The notes under the pieces: generated by a model
Databases searched by the model: none
What the model was told of the DNA's origin: nothing
The model's input: only the letters and a program-made list of their open reading frames with translations
Position numbers and translations under genes: made by a program
NCBI RefSeq assembly: GCF_026626635.1
Contig: NZ_JAPNKA010000001.1
Coordinates: 11,144,501 to 11,208,500 of the forward strand
Length of the DNA: 64,000 nucleotides
Source: Archangium lansingense
Lineage (GTDB): Bacteria > Myxococcota > Myxococcia > Myxococcales > Myxococcaceae
Direction of reading: 5' to 3'
Shown here: positions 61,070 to 64,000 of the stretch, piece by piece
How positions within the stretch are numbered: position 1 is the stretch's first letter
Layout of the letters: each line of letters opens with the position of its first letter

Positions 61070-61714
61070 ATGAACGCCCTTCCCCTTCTCACCCTCCTGG
61101 CGCTCGCCCAGACGCCCGCGCCCGCGAAGACGACCCCCACGCCCAATAAGGAGACGGCCGCCGCGGCCGCCCAGGAGCCCGGAGGCCGCATCCTCCTGGC
61201 CCCCAAGCTGGGCTTCTTCAAGACGACCACCCCGCTCAGCGGCGCCTTCTTCCTCGGCGCCGAGGCGGGCTACCTCACCCCGCTGCTGGGCAACCGCCTG
61301 GCCATCGTCGCCGAGTTCAACTTCCACCAGCCGCAGGTCAGCGGCACGCTCAGCGACCCGCAGCTCCCGGCGGACGCCCCGTACACGCTCACCGAGCGCG
61401 AGATGGCCATCCTGCTGTCCGCCGTCTACCGCTTCGAGGGCACCCTCCTCGAGGGCACCCTCACCCCCTACGTGGGCGCCGGCCCCGGCCTCTACCTGCA
61501 CCGCGCGGAGACCGAGGCCTTCGGCAGCACGCACATCGAGTCCGAGACCACCGTGGGCTTCCAGCTCCTCGGCGGCGCCGAGTACAAGCTCGGCCCCGGC
61601 GGCATCTTCGCCGAGGTCCACTACCACTTCACCCGCGTGGACTTCCTGACCACCGGTGACGTCAACCTCGGCGGCTTCCTCGCCGCGGGCGTGGGCTACC
61701 GGCTGCACCTCTAA
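61070..61714 (+). CDS. Outer-membrane beta-barrel protein
   Basis: 214 residues with signal peptide (MNALPLLTLLALAQTPAPA) and a Pro/Thr/Ala linker. Then alternating hydrophobic strands typical of an eight-stranded barrel: RILLAPKLGFFKTT, GAFFLGAEAGYLTPLL, LTPYVGAGPGLYLHRAE, VGFQLLGGAEYKLG and the final strand LAAGVGYRLHL ending in Leu. OmpW/OmpA-like fold. Cotranscribed with the TIG/kelch lipoprotein, which it may anchor or display. Confidence 0.8.
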   Translation: MNALPLLTLLALAQTPAPAKTTPTPNKETAAAAAQEPGGRILLAPKLGFFKTTTPLSGAFFLGAEAGYLTPLLGNRLAIVAEFNFHQPQVSGTLSDPQLPADAPYTLTEREMAILLSAVYRFEGTLLEGTLTPYVGAGPGLYLHRAETEAFGSTHIESETTVGFQLLGGAEYKLGPGGIFAEVHYHFTRVDFLTTGDVNLGGFLAAGVGYRLHL

Positions 61715-61816
61715 GCCCACCTCCGAGCCCACGGGACGCCGGAGGGCCCAGGCCACACGCTTGGGTCCTCCGCGCTCCCGGGCTCTCGAATCCGGAGCAA
61801 CCCCCGCCCTCGCGGC

Positions 61817-62230
61817 TCAGGCCTCGCCGGTGGGCGGGCGGAGCACCCGCAGCAGGTGCTGGGCGAGCAGATTTCTCGTGGCCCGCAGCAGCTCGCTGAG
61901 CATCAGGTGGAGGCCCTCGGCCGAGCCGTCGCGCACGTCGCACACGCGCTCCTCGCTGCCATCGAAGACGCGCAGGCGCCCGGGCACCAGGGTGATGAGC
62001 GGCTGGCGAGGGTGGCGCCGCTTGAGCAGCCCCAACATCAACGGCTGGTCCTCGTCCGGCCGGCGAGCGTCCACCACCACCAGCGCCGGCTCATCCTCGT
62101 CGATGGACTCCAAGGCCTCGTCCGCATCCGCCATGGCCACGACGGACAGGCCCGGCTCCGACTCCGACAGGAGACGCGAGAGCAGCTCTCGGGAGGGACG
62201 ATGCGGGCTGAGGATGACGATGCGGCGCAT
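61817..62230 (-). CDS. Degenerate receiver-domain protein
   Basis: About 137 residues from the ATG at 62230 (Shine-Dalgarno poor; an ATG at 62272 is an alternative). The fold looks CheY-like: RRIVILSPHRPSRELLSRLL, ALVVVDARRPDEDQPLML with the phospho-acceptor Asp in place, then LITLVPG. The N-terminal acidic pair (usually DD) is SP here and the conserved late Lys is missing, so it probably is not phosphorylated normally. No output domain. Stand-alone. Confidence 0.6.
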   Translation of the reverse strand: MRRIVILSPHRPSRELLSRLLSESEPGLSVVAMADADEALESIDEDEPALVVVDARRPDEDQPLMLGLLKRRHPRQPLITLVPGRLRVFDGSEERVCDVRDGSAEGLHLMLSELLRATRNLLAQHLLRVLRPPTGEA

Positions 62231-62560
62231 GGGGATGGAGCAAGGGTAGGCGCTTCGCGCGAGGCCCGCCATGCGCTCATGGCCCGGCAACTCCATGCGC
62301 CGGTGGGGGAAGGACCAGGCCCTCGCCACGCCGCCCGCACCCCACTTCAGCCGGTGGGGCGCACGTGAAATACAGGAAGGCCCCGAGAGGCTGGGGGGAA
62401 TGTCCGGTTTCGAGAGTTGTTCTGACATCCAACCTGTGAAGCCCCTGTAAGTTTCCCCCCTCACCATCCTGCGGACCGAGGGAGAACCAACCTTGAAAGT
62501 CACACTCTGGCGTTGGTCCGGAGATCAGGTTACTCCCGGCCATTCCCCTCCCCTGACCTG
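62231..62560. other. Intergenic stretch between divergent genes
   Basis: 330 bases separating the receiver gene and the helicase gene. Nothing coding is supported. It should contain both promoters. An AT-richer part around 62410-62450 is the best candidate region, but I find no convincing consensus boxes. Confidence 0.4.
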
Positions 62561-63946
62561 ATGGCCACCGAGCTCCACTTCGACTGCGGCACCCTGGTGG
62601 CCCCCACGCTGCCGGACGACGACCCCCTGCGTGCCGTCTTCCAGCGGGACACGCGCACCGGGGTGTACCGGGCGGCGGCGCGGCGCTACCGGGAGGTGGT
62701 GCTGAGGCTGCGCGAGCTGGGCGAGCCCTACGAGGACCGGGCGAAGCGCTTCGAGCCGCTGGAGGTGGAGCTGGCCACGCCCATCGAGCCCTTCCCGCAC
62801 CAGAAGGCGGCGCTGGAGGCTTGGAACAGCGCGGGTGGCCGGGGGCTGGTGGAGCTGCCGACGGGCGCGGGCAAGACGCTGCTGGCAGTGCTGGCCATCG
62901 CCCGAGTGAAGCGACCGACCCTGGTGGTCGTCCCCACGTTGGACCTGATGACTCAGTGGCAAGGCGTGCTGTCCAAGCACCTGGGCATGCCGGTGGGGAT
63001 GCTGGGGGGCGGGGTGAGTGACCGGCAGCCGCTGACGGTGACGACGTACGACTCGGCGGCGATGCAGACGGAGTTCCACGGCAACCGCTTCGGCTTCCTC
63101 ATCTGCGACGAGTGCCACCACCTGCCAGCGCCCAGCTACCGCTTCATCGCCGAGGGCTCGCTGGCGCCGTACCGCCTGGGCCTCACCGCCACGCTGGAGC
63201 GCACCGACGGTGGCGAGCGCGTATGCGAGGAGCTGCTGGGGCCCCTGGTGCACCGCACGGACATCCGCGAGCTGCAAGGGCGCTACCTGGCCCCCTATGA
63301 GGTGCGCCGCGTGGAGGTGCCGCTCACGCCCGAGGAGCAGGCCCAGCATGATGAAGCACGCGGGCGCTACCTCGCCTTCATCCGCCAGCGGGGCATCCGC
63401 TTCGATGTGCCGGAGGGCTGGGCGCGCTTCCTCGCGGAGAGTCAGCGCACGGAGGAGGGGCGCGCGGCGTACCGGGGCTACCGGGAGCAGCGGCGCATCG
63501 CCCTCACCTCGAGCGCCAAGCAGGACGTGCTGTGGCGGATTCTGCTGGAGCACCGCGAGGACCGGGTCATCGTCTTCACCGACGACAACGAGACGGTGTA
63601 CACGCTGGCGCGACGGCTGCTCCTGCCGGCGCTCACGCACCACACGCCCATGCCCGAGCGCAAGGCACTGCTGGCCGCCTTCGCCAGCGGAGAGCTGCCG
63701 GTGCTGCTCACCTCGCGGGTGCTCAATGAGGGAGTGGACGTGCCGGAGGCGCGGGTGGGCGTGGTGCTCAGCGGCAGTGGCAGCGTGCGCGAGCACGTAC
63801 AGCGGTTGGGAAGAATTCTCCGTCAGCGCCCGGGCAAGCGCGCGCTGCTGTACGAGGTGTGCTCGGCGCAGACGGCCGAGGCCTCCATCAGCGAGCGGCG
63901 GCGCCAGCACCGGGCCTATCAGGAAGAGGAAGGTGAGGCGTGCTGA
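62561..63946 (+). CDS. XPB-type superfamily 2 DNA helicase
   Basis: 461 residues from the ATG at 62561. Motifs: Walker A LPTGAGKTLLAVLAI, DECHH (motif II), LTATLERTDGG (III), VIVFTDDNETVY (IV), TSRVLNEGVDVPEA (V), QRLGRILRQRPGK (VI). The N-terminal damage-recognition-like part is short (FEPLEVELATPIEPFPHQKAAL). This is the compact bacterial/archaeal XPB, a 3'-5' helicase acting in nucleotide excision-type repair. Its stop overlaps the start of a DUF790 gene by seven bases, the usual XPB-Bax1 arrangement. Confidence 0.9.
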   Translation: MATELHFDCGTLVAPTLPDDDPLRAVFQRDTRTGVYRAAARRYREVVLRLRELGEPYEDRAKRFEPLEVELATPIEPFPHQKAALEAWNSAGGRGLVELPTGAGKTLLAVLAIARVKRPTLVVVPTLDLMTQWQGVLSKHLGMPVGMLGGGVSDRQPLTVTTYDSAAMQTEFHGNRFGFLICDECHHLPAPSYRFIAEGSLAPYRLGLTATLERTDGGERVCEELLGPLVHRTDIRELQGRYLAPYEVRRVEVPLTPEEQAQHDEARGRYLAFIRQRGIRFDVPEGWARFLAESQRTEEGRAAYRGYREQRRIALTSSAKQDVLWRILLEHREDRVIVFTDDNETVYTLARRLLLPALTHHTPMPERKALLAAFASGELPVLLTSRVLNEGVDVPEARVGVVLSGSGSVREHVQRLGRILRQRPGKRALLYEVCSAQTAEASISERRRQHRAYQEEEGEAC

Positions 63947-64000
63947 CGCGTGAGCTGCTCCTCTTCCGCGTGCGCGACGGGAAGCTGCGCCCCACCTTCG
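63940..64000 (+). CDS. DUF790/Bax1-type nuclease, 5' end only
   Basis: A GTG at 63940 opens MLTRELLLFRVRDGKLRPTF, which resembles the start of DUF790 (Bax1) proteins, before the window ends. Bax1 proteins are XPB-partner structure-specific nucleases. The overlap with the helicase stop indicates coupled translation. Only 20 residues are visible, so the call depends on context. Confidence 0.65.
   Translation, partial: MLTRELLLFRVRDGKLRPTF

Overview
The window is high-GC bacterial DNA packed with genes on both strands. Strong Shine-Dalgarno sites, frequent GTG/TTG starts, many surface lipoproteins, a MYXO-CTERM-like sorting tail and a large Ig-repeat surface protein point to a predatory delta-type bacterium of the Myxococcota, most likely Cystobacterineae (Archangium, Cystobacter or Hyalangium type). 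This assignment is inferred from gene content; no rRNA or tRNA gene was seen.

Left part (1-17 kb): a surface trio comes first (1663-aa Ig-repeat protein, PQQ-propeller lipoprotein, divergent two-TM Ig-like protein). A scar follows that holds an htpG 3' fragment, an IS91-type transposase 5' fragment and the tail of a response regulator. Next are msrPQ, a CrtW-like desaturase, an M49-like peptidase, a DUF4304 protein, a CPBP protease and a phytoene-desaturase-like flavoprotein.

Middle (17-40 kb): an overlapping trpDCFBA operon, preceded by a small ORF with two Trp codons, lies about 10 kb from trpEG. Between them are two-domain GNAT, histidine phosphatase and P450 genes, and an iron-type operon (imelysin, di-heme oxidoreductase, imelysin, HTTM protein) behind a promoter with a Fur-box-like site. 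A LysR/TSUP divergent pair precedes trpEG. After trpEG come an esterase, a DJ-1/PfpI protein, a frameshifted greB-like gene and a NADAR gene behind a palindrome. A complete IS1182-type element has inserted into the CTAG that formed the stop codons of two convergent genes (NADAR and an SDR).

Right part (40-64 kb): a long respiratory operon encodes alternative complex III (actABCDEF plus one small membrane subunit), a SCO assembly protein and a caa3 oxidase (coxBACD) with the A2-type YSHPxVY signature. Electrons from quinol would pass through ACIII hemes to the cytochrome c domain of CoxB and on to oxygen. A GC hairpin with a T-rich tail ends the operon. Then follow GNAT, zinc-ribbon membrane protein, YkgJ and YheT-type hydrolase genes, a TIG/kelch lipoprotein with a beta-barrel partner, a degenerate receiver protein, and an XPB-type helicase with the start of a DUF790/Bax1-type nuclease gene cut by the window end.

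Six copies of a GC-rich REP-like palindrome are scattered through the window in two subtypes. Two genes (imelysin 1, greB) carry single-base frameshifts that may be real or sequencing errors.
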